Of a stretch of 64,000 nucleotides of DNA, positions 11,984-21,362 are shown one piece after another; position 1 is the first letter of the stretch, and every line of letters starts with the position of its first letter. Location: the NCBI RefSeq assembly GCF_014522265.1, contig NZ_CP017024.1:3074001-3138000 (forward strand). The letters run 5' to 3'. Both the position numbers and the translations under genes were made by a program. The notes under the pieces were generated by a model. The model had not been told where the DNA came from. It worked only from the letters and a program-made list of their open reading frames with translations, and searched no databases. The stretch comes from Pseudomonas oryzihabitans (GTDB lineage Bacteria > Pseudomonadota > Gammaproteobacteria > Pseudomonadales > Pseudomonadaceae).

Positions 11984-13177
11984 TCAATCCTGCGCATGCT
12001 CCAGGGCATAGGCGCGGCAGTGGGCCAGGTAGCCCATCTCGTGGGCGCCCACCAGTTGCACCACGCTGCTCCACAGCCAGGAGGGCGCATCCAGGGTGCG
12101 GGTGCGATTGCGCTGCAGATCGCTCATCCACTCGACGCGGGTGGCCAAGTCCATCTGCCGGGCGTGGGCGCGGCCGACCACCCGGGCCAGGTAGGCCGCG
12201 GCGCTCATGGCTTCGCGGGCGCTGAGTTCGTCCAGTTCCAGCTTGAGATCCTGGGGCAGCAATTCGCGGATGAAGAAGGAGTGATCCAGCAGGCGCACCG
12301 CCAGCATGCGATTGCCGAGGGCCGGGGAGAGCTGGCGGGCGCCTTCCACCACCCGCTTGCCGTTGTCGCGGGGCATGGTGGCATGGGCCACGCGCGGAGC
12401 GGCGGCGGCCACCGCCTGCTTGACGTCGATCAGGCAGTAGTCCTGGTCATCGCCATCGTCCACGCCCAGCAGCACGGCGTAGCGGCGCAGGCCCAGGGAG
12501 CTGCAGCCCTTGACCCAGTAGGCACTGTCGAGCAGTTCGACGCGGCTGTCGTGGCTGCGGCCCTTGAGCGAGGTCACCAGGGCATGGATGCCCGGCGTCT
12601 CGCACAACTCGGCGATGGCCTGGCGCTCGGCCTTGCTCAGCTGCCAGAAGTGCTTGCCCAGCGGCAGCTTGGGTCGAGTGTTTTCCATGCGCTCCTTGGC
12701 CAGGTGCTTCCAAGTGCGCTGCACCGCGCTGCGCATGCCGGCCTTGACCTGGGCCGGCCGCGGCACCTCGCGCTCGAGATCGTCCTCGAAGGCTATCTCG
12801 TAGCCGCGCATCATCTCTTCGAGCATCCGCGCCGTGGTCACCCCCGGCAGGTCGGAACCGCGCGCCGCGGTGGCCAGCGACAGCGCCAGGCGCACCAGGT
12901 CATGGGCCGGATTGCCGACCACGGTCTGGTCCAGGTCGCGGATGTTGACGTCGGTGGAACCGTGCAGGTCGCCGGTGGGGCCCAGGTTGCCGGCATGGCA
13001 GTCGCCGCAGATCCATACCGCCGGCCCATTGGGCAGGTTGCGGCCGGGCTGGCTGTGCAGCCACTCGTAGAACTGCACCGTGCTGCCGCGCACATAGGCG
13101 TGGGCGGAACGGGCCATTTTCAGATTGCGCAGTTGGTTGAGGCGGGGGAGACGATCGACGGGACGCGGGGTTTTCAT
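11984..13177 (-). CDS. DUF2252 family protein
   Basis: Protein of 397 residues with the DUF2252 layout: 'RMARSAHAYVRGS'-like start (seen as KMARSAHAYVRG), 'WICGDCHAGNLG', 'RDLDQTVVGNPAHDLVRLALSL', a central 'YCLIDVKQAV' and a late 'ARVVGRAHARQMD'. The pattern of His, Asp and Lys residues recalls the aminoglycoside phosphotransferase-like kinase fold, in which Asp binds metal, but no activity is known for the family. No signal peptide or membrane segment. It stands alone on its strand between the iron cassette and the chemoreceptor. Confidence 0.8.
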   Translation of the reverse strand: MKTPRPVDRLPRLNQLRNLKMARSAHAYVRGSTVQFYEWLHSQPGRNLPNGPAVWICGDCHAGNLGPTGDLHGSTDVNIRDLDQTVVGNPAHDLVRLALSLATAARGSDLPGVTTARMLEEMMRGYEIAFEDDLEREVPRPAQVKAGMRSAVQRTWKHLAKERMENTRPKLPLGKHFWQLSKAERQAIAELCETPGIHALVTSLKGRSHDSRVELLDSAYWVKGCSSLGLRRYAVLLGVDDGDDQDYCLIDVKQAVAAAAPRVAHATMPRDNGKRVVEGARQLSPALGNRMLAVRLLDHSFFIRELLPQDLKLELDELSAREAMSAAAYLARVVGRAHARQMDLATRVEWMSDLQRNRTRTLDAPSWLWSSVVQLVGAHEMGYLAHCRAYALEHAQD

Positions 13178-13305
13178 GCAGGGCGCAGGCCTTGAGGGAG
13201 ACGCCTTTGTGACCGTTGCGCTGGATGAATGTTGCGAGGTGTTTCGGCAAGTCGATCCCGGCCAGGTGCCGGGATCTAGGGGACAGGCTACGGGGAGGCC
13301 TGGCG

Positions 13306-14937
13306 CTAGCAGCGGAACTGGCTGATCTGGCGATTCAGGTCGTTGGCCAGGGCGTCCAGGGACACCGCGGTCTGCACCGTCTCGCCGATGGCTTCGCTGT
13401 TCTGCTGGGCCATCTGCGCCAGACGCTCCACGGTACGGGCGACGTCGTGGCTGGCAGCGGTCTGCTCGCGCAGGGCCAGGGAGATCTGGTTGACCACCCG
13501 CACCACCTTGTCCGAGGCGGTGTTGATGCTGACCACCGCCTCACCCGCCTGGTTGGCCAGGTCGACCCCGCCATTGACCTGGCGGACGCCCACCTCCATG
13601 TCGCTCATGGCCGCCTGGGTCGCCGCCTGGATCTTCTCGATCATGGCGGCGATCTCCTGGGTGGAATTGGTGGTGCGTTGCGCCAGCTGGCGCACCTCGT
13701 CGGCCACCACGGCGAAGCCGCGTCCCTGTTCGCCGGCCCGCGCCGCCTCGATGGCGGCATTCAGCGCCAGCAGGTTGGTCTGGTCGGCGATGCCCTTGAT
13801 CACGCTGACGATGGAGGACACCCGCTCGGAATGCTCGCCCAGTTCGCCGATGCGGGTGGCCGAGGACTGCACGGTACCGGCGATGGATCTCATACTGTCC
13901 ACCGAGGCCTGGATGGTCTGGCCGCCATCCTGGGCCAGCCGGCCCGACTGGCTGGAGAGGTCATGAGCCTCCCCGGCATTGTCCGAGACATGGTTGATGC
14001 TGACGGTCAGCTCTTCCACGGTAGCCGCCATGCTGGAGGCGGCGCTGGACTGTTCCTGGGCGGCGGCGGACAGCTGCTGGGAATTGGCCGAGATGCTATG
14101 GGAGGCGGCGACCAGGTGATCGGTGCCCTGCTTGATCCCCTGGATCATGCCGCGCAGCTTGTCCTGCATCTGGGCGAAGGCGGTCAGCAACTGGCCCAGT
14201 TCGTCGCGCCCGCCAGCGGGAATCGGTGAATCCAGTTGGCCGGCGGCGATGGTACGGGCGACGGCGACGGTCTGGGCCAGCCGGCCCACGATGGTGCGGG
14301 TCAGCGACCAGGCGATGCCCAGCGCCAGCAGGGTAGCGAGCACGCCGCCACTGATCAGGATCGTCAGGGCCTGCTGCTTGGCGTCGTCCATCGACTGGGT
14401 GCGGCCGTCCAGCAGGCGATTCTCGCGGGTCTTGAGCTGTGCCAGCAATTCGCGCATGCCATCCATCCTGCCCTTGTCCTGGGCGGTGGCGATGCGCGCG
14501 GTCAGAGCGTCCAGCGGCTGGGTACCGGCATTGACCTGCCGGCGCAGGGCCAGGATCTGCTGCACGGACTCAGAGTTCCACTGCTGCTTGGCCTGGCCCA
14601 GCTGAGCCAGGCCGGCCTGCTGCTCAGGGTTGTCGCGGGTGAGTTGAGTGAGTTCCTGCAACTGCTCGGCGAACTGCTGCTCGCCCTTGTTCAGGGGATC
14701 GAGAAATTCTTCCTTGCCGGTCAGGGCGAAACCGCGCATCCCGGTTTCCATGTTGACCAGCGCCAGCAGGGCCGCATCCGAATCCTGCAGGACGTGGTAG
14801 GAATGGATGTTCTGCCGGACAGCCTGGTTGACCTGGTTGAAGCCCTGCCAGGCCGCCAGGATCAGCGCCAGGATGATGACCAGAATGGCACCGAAGCCGA
14901 GTCTGAGTTTGTTCGCGATGGTCAGCTGTTGCAGCAT
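13306..14937 (-). CDS. Methyl-accepting chemotaxis protein with CHASE3-type sensor
   Basis: Chemoreceptor of 543 residues. A membrane segment (about 12-31) leads into a periplasmic helical domain with the CHASE3 hallmark '[20 protein letters not shown]' (about 63-82), then a second membrane segment (about 190-212), a HAMP domain (about 213-266) and the cytoplasmic signalling domain. The highly conserved hairpin tip is at about 382-410 ([20 protein letters not shown]). There is no C-terminal CheR/CheB tether pentapeptide; the protein ends QISQFRC. The ligand is unknown. It is monocistronic, with 128 bp to the DUF2252 gene and 348 bp of non-coding DNA upstream. Confidence 0.9.
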   Translation of the reverse strand: MLQQLTIANKLRLGFGAILVIILALILAAWQGFNQVNQAVRQNIHSYHVLQDSDAALLALVNMETGMRGFALTGKEEFLDPLNKGEQQFAEQLQELTQLTRDNPEQQAGLAQLGQAKQQWNSESVQQILALRRQVNAGTQPLDALTARIATAQDKGRMDGMRELLAQLKTRENRLLDGRTQSMDDAKQQALTILISGGVLATLLALGIAWSLTRTIVGRLAQTVAVARTIAAGQLDSPIPAGGRDELGQLLTAFAQMQDKLRGMIQGIKQGTDHLVAASHSISANSQQLSAAAQEQSSAASSMAATVEELTVSINHVSDNAGEAHDLSSQSGRLAQDGGQTIQASVDSMRSIAGTVQSSATRIGELGEHSERVSSIVSVIKGIADQTNLLALNAAIEAARAGEQGRGFAVVADEVRQLAQRTTNSTQEIAAMIEKIQAATQAAMSDMEVGVRQVNGGVDLANQAGEAVVSINTASDKVVRVVNQISLALREQTAASHDVARTVERLAQMAQQNSEAIGETVQTAVSLDALANDLNRQISQFRC

Positions 14938-15285
14938 GGAAAGGCCTCACGCGCCAGGTTGTCGACTCACGCCCAGGGGGCAACGTTTGGGGTACAGCAA
15001 GCTAGCGGAGGGGAACGCGACTGATCCGTGTCTTGCGTCGACGGTGGGGACGCGTGGCTCCTGATAGTGCCGATACCGCGGATGACTCCAGTCGCGCCGC
15101 GCCTAGCCGAATGCAGGCCGAAAAAGGCCGGTATTCCGCGCGAGAGTGGCAGGCTAGAGCCTCCGAGCCTGGTCTTTGAGCGGACCCTCCTGAAAAAGTT
15201 TTGTGTGACGCAATAAACATTTTTGCGCTTCGCAGAGGCGCTGGCGGACGGTCCGCCGCAAAGGACAGGCGCGAAGAAGGTGCCG
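14938..15285. other. Non-coding gap of 348 bp
   Basis: Lies between the leftward chemoreceptor gene and the 3' end of the leftward MocR gene. It must hold the chemoreceptor promoter. I see no convincing gene, terminator with a T-run, or repeat from the families found elsewhere in the window. Confidence 0.5.
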
Positions 15286-16686
15286 TCAGCGTTCCAGGCG
15301 GGCCAGCCGGCGAGCCAGTTCGCCGGCTTCCACCGCGCTGGCGACATTGGTGAACCCCAGCAGCAGCCCCTGGGCCTGGGGCGTTTCCAGATACCAGCGC
15401 GACAGGGCCTGAACCCCCAGGCCGTCGGCCCGGGCGGCCTCCGCCCAGCGGCGATCACCGCCCTGCGGCAGGCGCGCCAGCAGGTGCAGCCCGCCGGCCT
15501 GCAGGTCGATCCGCACCGCGTCACCCAGGCTGTTCGCCAGTGCCTCGGCCAGCCACTGGCGGCGCTGTCGGTAGAGACTGCGCATACGGTTGAGATGGCG
15601 GGCGAAATGCCCTTCTTCCAGAAAGCTCGCCACCGTGGCCTGCAGCAGCAGGGGCGCATGGTTGTGCAGCCGGTCGGCGCTGCGACCGAAGGCGGCGACC
15701 TGCGCGGGCGGTACCACCAGGTAGGCGAGGCGCAGACCGGGAAACAGCACCTTGCTGAAGGTCCCGGTGTAGAGCACCCGACCGCCGTCATCCAGGCTCT
15801 TGAGCGCGGGCAGCGGCTTGCCCTGGTAGCGGTATTCGCTATCGTAGTCGTCCTCGATGATCCAGGTGTTCTGCCGCATCGCCCAGTTCAGCAGTGCCAG
15901 CCGCCGAGGCAGGGCGAGGGACACGCCCAGCGGACTCTGGTGACTGGGGGTGACCAGGGCGCACCGGGCGGCCGGGGCCCGGGCGAGACCGGCGGCGACG
16001 TCCAGTCCCGCCGCGTCCACGGGCACCGGCACCAGATCCAGGCCGGCGCCCTGCAGCGCCTGGCGGGCGATGAAATAGCCGGGCTCCTCGAACCAGCAGG
16101 CGTCGCCAGGTGCCAGCAGCGTCTGGACGACCAGGTCCAGGCAGGCGCGATAGCCCGCGCAGACGAACACCTGCTCCGGACGACAGGCAATCCCGCGGGA
16201 CAGGCCCAGGTAGGTGGCGATGCCGGCGCGCAGACCGGCGTGACCCCGGGCATCGGGATAGATCAGTCCTTCCAGGCCCTGGCTGCGCAACTGCCGCGCG
16301 GCGAGGCGCGTCCAGCCTTTGCGTGGAAAGGCGTCCAGCGCCGGCAGGCCCAGCTGCAGGGGCAGCGGCGCGCCACCGGCATGAATCGCCGCGGCGTCCG
16401 GTGAGGAGGGTACGGCCGGTGCTGGAGCGGCCGGGCAACGCCACTGGGGCGAGACGATGGTCCCGGCCGGACCGCGCGGCAGCAGAAAGCCTTCGGCGAT
16501 CAGCTGCTGATAGGCCATCTCCACCGTCCCCCGGGCCACGTTCAGCTCCGCCGCAAGGGCGCGCACCGCAGGCACCCGGTCACCGGGTCGCAGGCGCCCT
16601 TCGTCCAGCGCCTGGCGAAAGCGCTGATAGAGCTGCCGGTAGAGCGGCAAGGCGAGGCGACTGTCGAGGGCAGCGGTGAGGGTCAT
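15286..16686 (-). CDS. MocR/PdxR-type regulator (GntR helix-turn-helix fused to aminotransferase)
   Basis: Transcription factor of 466 residues with an N-terminal GntR-type winged helix (LYRQLYQRFRQALDEGRL, 'GDRVPAVRALAAELNVARGTVEMAYQQL', about 15-85) joined to a fold-type I aminotransferase domain. The PLP site includes 'SPLGVSLALPRRLALL', 'WIIEDDYDSEYRY' and the Schiff-base Lys region 'YTGTFSKVLFPGLRLAYLV'. Such proteins sense PLP or an amino-compound adduct. It is divergent from the acetyltransferase-reductase-AhpD operon starting 85 bp away, which it probably controls. Confidence 0.9.
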   Translation of the reverse strand: MTLTAALDSRLALPLYRQLYQRFRQALDEGRLRPGDRVPAVRALAAELNVARGTVEMAYQQLIAEGFLLPRGPAGTIVSPQWRCPAAPAPAVPSSPDAAAIHAGGAPLPLQLGLPALDAFPRKGWTRLAARQLRSQGLEGLIYPDARGHAGLRAGIATYLGLSRGIACRPEQVFVCAGYRACLDLVVQTLLAPGDACWFEEPGYFIARQALQGAGLDLVPVPVDAAGLDVAAGLARAPAARCALVTPSHQSPLGVSLALPRRLALLNWAMRQNTWIIEDDYDSEYRYQGKPLPALKSLDDGGRVLYTGTFSKVLFPGLRLAYLVVPPAQVAAFGRSADRLHNHAPLLLQATVASFLEEGHFARHLNRMRSLYRQRRQWLAEALANSLGDAVRIDLQAGGLHLLARLPQGGDRRWAEAARADGLGVQALSRWYLETPQAQGLLLGFTNVASAVEAGELARRLARLER

Positions 16687-16771
16687 GGCCTGGTCGTTTG
16701 TATCTTTCTTGGCTCTATAGCCTAGGCCATCGGCTGCCTAGAGTGGGTCATCTTTCCCGGAGACAGCCGTC

Positions 16772-17221
16772 ATGCCCCTGACCTTCCAGCCTTTGTTGCC
16801 CGATCATCCGCTGTGCCTGGCCAGCCTGACGCTGATGCGGATATTGCGCCCGCATCTGGACGATGCCGAACGTTACCAGGCGCAACTCCAGCGCCAGGCG
16901 GCCCAGGGCTACCGGCTGCTGGCCGCCCTAGAGGAGGGCGAGGTGGTCGGCCTGGCCGGGTATCGCGAGCTGGAGAATCTGCTCTACGGCCGCTTCCTCT
17001 ATGTCGATGATCTGGTCGTGCAGCCGGCCCGTCAGCGCGACGGCCTGGGTGGACGGCTGCTGGCGGCGGTCCGCAGTGAAGCCCTGGATCGCGGCTGCTC
17101 CCACCTGATCCTGGATACCGGTCTGCACATGCCGCTGGCCCAGCGCTTCTATTTCCGCCAGGGCCTGCTCGCCCGCGGCCTGCATTTCGCCGAGCGGCTG
17201 ACGGGGGCGGTGACGCCATGA
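16772..17221 (+). CDS. GNAT family N-acetyltransferase
   Basis: N-acetyltransferase of 149 residues, substrate unknown. The GNAT core shows 'FLYVDDLVVQPARQRDGLGGRLL' (strand 4, then the acetyl-CoA loop QRDGLG, about 72-94) and the late 'RFYFRQGLLARGLHF'. It is the first gene of a tightly coupled operon: its stop overlaps the start of the FMN reductase gene (ATGA at 17218). The divergent MocR gene upstream suggests control by that regulator. Confidence 0.8.
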   Translation: MPLTFQPLLPDHPLCLASLTLMRILRPHLDDAERYQAQLQRQAAQGYRLLAALEEGEVVGLAGYRELENLLYGRFLYVDDLVVQPARQRDGLGGRLLAAVRSEALDRGCSHLILDTGLHMPLAQRFYFRQGLLARGLHFAERLTGAVTP

Positions 17222-17862
17222 AGACCGCCCTCCATGTCAACGCCAGCCCACGTCCGGCCACCTCCCAGGGCTATCGGCTGGCCGGTGAACTCCGGGCCGC
17301 GCTGAGGCTGAGCTGGCCTCGCCTGGAAGTACTGGAGCGGGATCTGGCCGCCATGCCGCTGCCGCCGCTGAGCACCGACTATGCCGAGGCCCTGACCCGG
17401 CGCACGCCACCGCAGGCAGCGGTATTCACCCTGTCCGAAGCCCTCATTGGCGAACTGGAGGCCAGCGACCTGCTGCTGATCAATACGCCGTTGCACAACT
17501 TCACCCTGCCTGCGGCGCTCAAGCTATGGCTCGACTACGTGCTGCGCATCGGCCGCACCTTCGCGTCCACCGCGGAGGGCAAGCGCGGTCTGCTGGCAGA
17601 CCGGCCGGTCTACCTGCTGGTCGGCTCGGGTGGTCATCACCGTGGCCCCCAGGCGCGGCAGCCGGACTTCCTCACCTCCTACCTGCGCCATGCCCTGGGC
17701 ACGCTGGGGCTGTTCGACCTGCACTTCATCTATCTGGAAGGCCTGGTCGGCGACCCGGCTGAGGTGGCTGACACCCTGGCGTCTGTCCGTGAACAACTCT
17801 CCCGCGAGGTGCCATTCCGCGCGCTCGCCAACCCTGTGACCGCTACCCGGAGTAAACCATGA
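17218..17862 (+). CDS. FMN-dependent NADH:quinone / azo reductase (flavodoxin-like)
   Basis: Flavodoxin-fold oxidoreductase of 214 residues, related to AzoR/acyl-carrier-protein-phosphodiesterase-type reductases that pass two electrons from NAD(P)H to quinones or azo compounds. Seen: the flavin phosphate loop 'HVNASPRPATSQGYRLAGEL' near residues 6-25, 'LLLINTPLHNFTLPAALKLW' with the conserved 'P.YNF..P..LK.W'-type motif (PLHNFTLPAALKLWLD), and 'LLVGSGGHH'. Both ends overlap neighbouring genes by ATGA, so translation is coupled with the acetyltransferase before it and the AhpD-like gene after it. Confidence 0.85.
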   Translation: MKTALHVNASPRPATSQGYRLAGELRAALRLSWPRLEVLERDLAAMPLPPLSTDYAEALTRRTPPQAAVFTLSEALIGELEASDLLLINTPLHNFTLPAALKLWLDYVLRIGRTFASTAEGKRGLLADRPVYLLVGSGGHHRGPQARQPDFLTSYLRHALGTLGLFDLHFIYLEGLVGDPAEVADTLASVREQLSREVPFRALANPVTATRSKP

Positions 17863-18290
17863 GCCAACTGCGACTGCCGTTTTCCACCCTTTCACCCGCC
17901 GCCTACCAGGGCCTGATCGCCACGGGCCAGGCCCTGGCGCAGAGTTCGCTGGGCCTGGAACTGGTGGAGCTGATCTATCTGCGCATCTCCCAGATCAATG
18001 GCTGCGCCTTCTGCCTGGGCAAGCACGCCGAAACCCTGCGCGAGCAGGGCGTCAGCCAGGCCAAGCTGGATCGTCTGGCCGGCTGGCGCATCAGCAACCT
18101 CTTCGATGCCCGCGAGCGCGCTGCCCTGGAATGGGCCGAGACCCTGACCGCTGTCGCCGAGAAGGGCGCCCCCGACGCGCTCTACGAACCACTCAAGGCG
18201 CAGTTCAGCGACGCGGAAATCGCCGACCTGACCTTCGCGGTGGCGCTGATGAATGCTTTCAACCGGCTGGCAGTGGGGATGCGCCTCTAG
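17859..18290 (+). CDS. Carboxymuconolactone decarboxylase / AhpD-like alkylhydroperoxidase
   Basis: Small all-helical protein of 143 residues of the AhpD superfamily. The redox site CxxC-x2-H is present: 'QINGCAFCLGKHAETL' (about residues 44-59), followed by 'WAETLT' and 'FAVALMNAFNRLAV'. The CxxC type usually acts as a thiol-dependent peroxidase rather than a decarboxylase. Its start overlaps the reductase stop. With the acetyltransferase and reductase it forms a small stress or detoxification operon; the substrate cannot be named from sequence. Confidence 0.85.
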   Translation: MSQLRLPFSTLSPAAYQGLIATGQALAQSSLGLELVELIYLRISQINGCAFCLGKHAETLREQGVSQAKLDRLAGWRISNLFDARERAALEWAETLTAVAEKGAPDALYEPLKAQFSDAEIADLTFAVALMNAFNRLAVGMRL

Positions 18291-18442
18291 GCGAAGGCAG
18301 GCCGCAGCGAAGGACGATTTCCGGACTTCGCTGCGCTCCCGGCAGGCAGGGCGCTCGGCAGTCGGAGTCAATGACGGGCGCTCACCGGCCAGGCCGGGCC
18401 CGGGCTATACTGGGCCTTTCTACCCGACTACCCAGGTGCAGC

Positions 18443-18799
18443 ATGGCTACCGATACCTCGAAGCTGGATCGAATCCTCGCCGAGACCCAGCGCGAGCGCG
18501 AACGCGGCTACCGTGACAAGGCGCTGAAGATGTATCCCCACGTCTGCGGTCGCTGCGCCCGCGAGTTCGCCGGCAAGCGCCTGAGCGAACTGACCGTGCA
18601 CCATCGTGACCACAACCACGACAACAATCCCCAGGACGGCTCCAACTGGGAGTTGCTCTGCCTGTACTGCCACGACAACGAGCACAGCCGCTACACCGAT
18701 CAGCAGTACTTCAGCGACAGCTCGCTGAGCACGCCCAAGGTGGCCCAGGCCACCCACAACCCCTTCGCCGGGCTGGCCGGGCTGCTGAAAAAGGACTGA
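18443..18799 (+). CDS. yajD: YajD family HNH nuclease
   Basis: Protein of 118 residues with an HNH endonuclease core: a first zinc pair (YPHVCGRCAREF), the catalytic 'LTVHHRDHNHDNN' and 'NWELLCLYCHDNEHSR'. The four cysteines should bind a structural zinc. YajD proteins are widespread in proteobacteria and are not tied to phage or restriction systems; their role is unknown. ATG at 18443 was chosen because it directly precedes the conserved charged helix (LDRILAETQRERERGYRDKA). It stands alone. Confidence 0.85.
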   Translation: MATDTSKLDRILAETQRERERGYRDKALKMYPHVCGRCAREFAGKRLSELTVHHRDHNHDNNPQDGSNWELLCLYCHDNEHSRYTDQQYFSDSSLSTPKVAQATHNPFAGLAGLLKKD

Positions 18800-18812
18800 G
18801 TGCGCGGCGATC

Positions 18813-18832
18813 AAGGCAGGTCGCCCTGCCTT
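18813..18832 (+). terminator. Possible hairpin terminator after yajD
   Basis: AAGGCAGG and CCTGCCTT form a perfect 8-bp stem starting 14 bp after the yajD stop. There is no T-run after it, so termination is uncertain. Confidence 0.35.
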
Positions 18833-18903
18833 AAGCCGATCTTAAGTCTCACGCTCTAGCGTTTCAGGTCTTTGGCCGGTTGCCGACCTGGGAGCGAGCA
18901 GGG

Positions 18904-19605
18904 ATGAGACGTTCGAACGTTGCGAAGCGATTGTCCGCCGGGGCCTTGGCCTTGCTGGCCGCAGGCTGCCTGACGGAGGCCTCCGCCGAGATGACCGTCA
19001 TCCGCGGAGAAGGCTCTGCTGCCAGTGCCGACACCGCGTCGGTGTACTTCAACAGCGGTATCAGCGACCGCTCGGTCAGCTCCCTGCTGGCTGCCCTGAG
19101 CGACATCGCCCTCAAGTATCCCGCGACCAAGAACGTCAATCTCTACCTCAACAGCCCTGGCGGCAGCATGGAGGCGGGCTATGTCGCCTACGAGTTCATC
19201 CGCCACTATCCGCTGCACATCAATACCATCGACGCCGCTGCGACGGATTCATCCGCCACCATGATCTATTGCGCGGCCGAAGATCGTTATGCCGCGCCAC
19301 TCGCCAGCTTTCTCCTGCATCCGGCCGCGGCGGCCATCGCCGTCAACGGCTACATGAAGCCGGACCAGGCCAAGCAGGCGTTCGAGGACGTCGAGCGTGA
19401 GAACCTCAAGTTCCGCGAGATCTACAAGGGCTGTCTCAAGCTGACCCCGGAGGAGCTCACCACCCTGCTGTCCTCCGAAAGCAACAGACGACGATTGGGC
19501 TACGACGCAGCCAAGGACATCGGTTTGATCACCCGGACGCCGGACCGGTTGCCGCGTGGGATCGACCGGGCTACCTACCTTGTCAGCGATGGCGGTAGCC
19601 GGTGA
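18904..19605 (+). CDS. ClpP-like (crotonase-fold) exported lipoprotein, putative peptidase
   Basis: Protein of 233 residues with a basic N-terminus, a hydrophobic core and a lipobox (LLAAGC, Cys22), so probably a lipoprotein; a signal-peptidase I site (EASA/EM) is an alternative. The mature part has the ClpP fold signature: 'NVNLYLNSPGGSMEAGYVAYEFI' (oxyanion glycines, about 78-99), a Ser in 'ATDSSATMIY' (Ser116/117) and 'ASFLLHPAAAA' (His139). At the place of the ClpP catalytic Asp the sequence reads SESNRRRLGYDAA, so Asn194 or Asp201 would have to serve. It is not cytosolic ClpP: it is exported, lacks the ClpP N-terminal loops and has no ClpX neighbour. The ATG at 18904 is used because it starts the signal sequence. 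Function unknown. Confidence 0.7.
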   Translation: MRRSNVAKRLSAGALALLAAGCLTEASAEMTVIRGEGSAASADTASVYFNSGISDRSVSSLLAALSDIALKYPATKNVNLYLNSPGGSMEAGYVAYEFIRHYPLHINTIDAAATDSSATMIYCAAEDRYAAPLASFLLHPAAAAIAVNGYMKPDQAKQAFEDVERENLKFREIYKGCLKLTPEELTTLLSSESNRRRLGYDAAKDIGLITRTPDRLPRGIDRATYLVSDGGSR

Positions 19606-19865
19606 GGGCAGGTTGACGCCCAGCCACACCGGCGGGCACGGTCTACAAGCGCTCGTTCTTTCGTGATACCCTCGGCGCATGCATTTCCCTTCCCGCGACT
19701 GGCAACCCAGTCCCCCATAGCTCGCGCCTCCCTCGTCCTTGCCTCGCTGCAAGGACCTCTGCCGTCCTGTCGCGCCCGCGACGTGGCGGCTGCCAACCCT
19801 GGAATTCACGCCTGATCCGGCGTCTGCCACTCGCTTGACGGGTCAGGCACAGGTGCGAGTTGTCT

Positions 19866-21350
19866 ATGTTGAATACCCTCAGAACACATTGGTTTTCCAA
19901 TGTGAAGAACGATGTATTGTCCGGATTGGTCGTCGCCCTGGCGCTGATCCCCGAAGCCATCGCCTTTTCCATCATCGCCGGACTCGATCCCAAGGTGGGG
20001 CTCTATGCCTCCTTCTGCATCGCCGTGGTGATCGCCTTCGTCGGCGGTCGCCCCGGGATGATCTCGGCGGCTACCGGCGCCATGGCGCTGCTGATGGTGA
20101 CCCTGGTCAAGGAGCACGGCCTGCAGTATCTGCTCGCCGCGACCCTGTTGACCGGGGTGCTGCAGATCGCCGCCGGCTACCTGCGTCTGGGCGCGCTGAT
20201 GCGCTTCGTGTCCCGTTCCGTGGTGACGGGCTTCGTCAACGCCCTGGCGATCCTGATCTTCCTGGCCCAGTTGCCCGAGCTGACCCATGTCGGCTGGGAG
20301 GTCTACGCCATGACCGCCGCCGGGTTGGGCATCATCTATCTGTTCCCGCTGCTGCCGATGGTGGGCCGGCTGCTGCCGTCGCCGCTGGTGTGCATCCTGG
20401 TGCTGACGGGCGTCTCCCTTGCCCTGGGGCTGGATATCCGCACGGTGGGTGACATGGGACAGCTGCCCGATACCCTTCCGGTGCTGCTCTGGCCCCAGGT
20501 GCCACTGACCCTCGACACCCTGCTGATCATCCTGCCCTATTCCCTGGCACTGGCCGTGGTGGGGCTGCTGGAGTCGCTGATGACGGCCACCATCGTCGAC
20601 GACATCACCGACACGCCCAGCGACAAGAATCGCGAGTGCAAGGGGCAGGGGATCGCCAACATCGCCGCCGGCCTGCTGGGCGGCATGGCGGGCTGCGCCA
20701 TGATCGGCCAGTCGGTGATCAACATGAAATCCGGCGGGCGAACCCGGCTGTCCACCCTCTGTGCGGGTGTCTTCCTGCTGCTGATGGTGGTGTTCCTTGG
20801 CGACTGGCTCGCGCGGATCCCCATGGCGGCGCTGGTCGCGGTGATGATCATGGTGTCCATCGGCACCTTCAGCTGGGATTCGATCCGCAATCTGCGGCGC
20901 CATCCGCTCTCCACCAACCTGGTGATGGTGGCCACCGTGGTGGTCGTGGTCGCTACCCACAACCTGGCGCTCGGCGTGCTGGTCGGGGTCTTGCTGGCCT
21001 CGCTGTTCTTCGCCAACAAGGTGGGGCACCAGCTGAGGCTGACGTCCCGTCTGGAAGCGCCCGGCATTCGTGTCTACGAGGTGCGTGGCCAGGTGTTCTT
21101 CTCGTCCACCGCGGCCTTCATCGACGCCTTCGACTTCAAGGAGGTGCTGGACGAGGTCCGCATCGATCTCAAGGCGGCCCAGTTCTGGGACATCACCGCC
21201 GTCGCCGCCCTGGACAAGGTCGTGCTCAGGTATCGCCGGGAAGGCGTGACCGTGCAGGTCCTCGACCTCGACCAGGCCAGCGCGACCCTGGTCGATCGCT
21301 TCGGCATCCACGACAAGCCGGGGGCCTGCAGTGAACTGCTGGGCCACTGA
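19866..21350 (+). CDS. SulP family anion permease with STAS domain
   Basis: Inner-membrane anion carrier of 494 residues (sulfate, bicarbonate or another anion). About ten to twelve membrane helices begin with the SulP pattern 'DVLSGLVVALALIPEAIAFS' and 'AGLDPKVGLYASF'; the signature 'GGRPGMISAATGAMALL' follows, then 'IANIAAGLLGGMAGCAMIGQ'. A C-terminal STAS domain starts near residue 395 (GIRVYEVRGQVFFSS...). ATG at 19866 is chosen over TTG at 19860 because the latter only adds two residues. The universal stress gene follows after 12 bp, a pairing common for these carriers and suggesting a stress- or ion-linked role. Confidence 0.9.
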   Translation: MLNTLRTHWFSNVKNDVLSGLVVALALIPEAIAFSIIAGLDPKVGLYASFCIAVVIAFVGGRPGMISAATGAMALLMVTLVKEHGLQYLLAATLLTGVLQIAAGYLRLGALMRFVSRSVVTGFVNALAILIFLAQLPELTHVGWEVYAMTAAGLGIIYLFPLLPMVGRLLPSPLVCILVLTGVSLALGLDIRTVGDMGQLPDTLPVLLWPQVPLTLDTLLIILPYSLALAVVGLLESLMTATIVDDITDTPSDKNRECKGQGIANIAAGLLGGMAGCAMIGQSVINMKSGGRTRLSTLCAGVFLLLMVVFLGDWLARIPMAALVAVMIMVSIGTFSWDSIRNLRRHPLSTNLVMVATVVVVVATHNLALGVLVGVLLASLFFANKVGHQLRLTSRLEAPGIRVYEVRGQVFFSSTAAFIDAFDFKEVLDEVRIDLKAAQFWDITAVAALDKVVLRYRREGVTVQVLDLDQASATLVDRFGIHDKPGACSELLGH

Positions 21351-21362
21351 GGAGAGACACCT

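Noticed and set aside
18443-18799. HNH gene considered as part of a restriction or phage defence system
   Set aside because: It matches the widespread YajD family and has no methylase, helicase or phage gene nearby.
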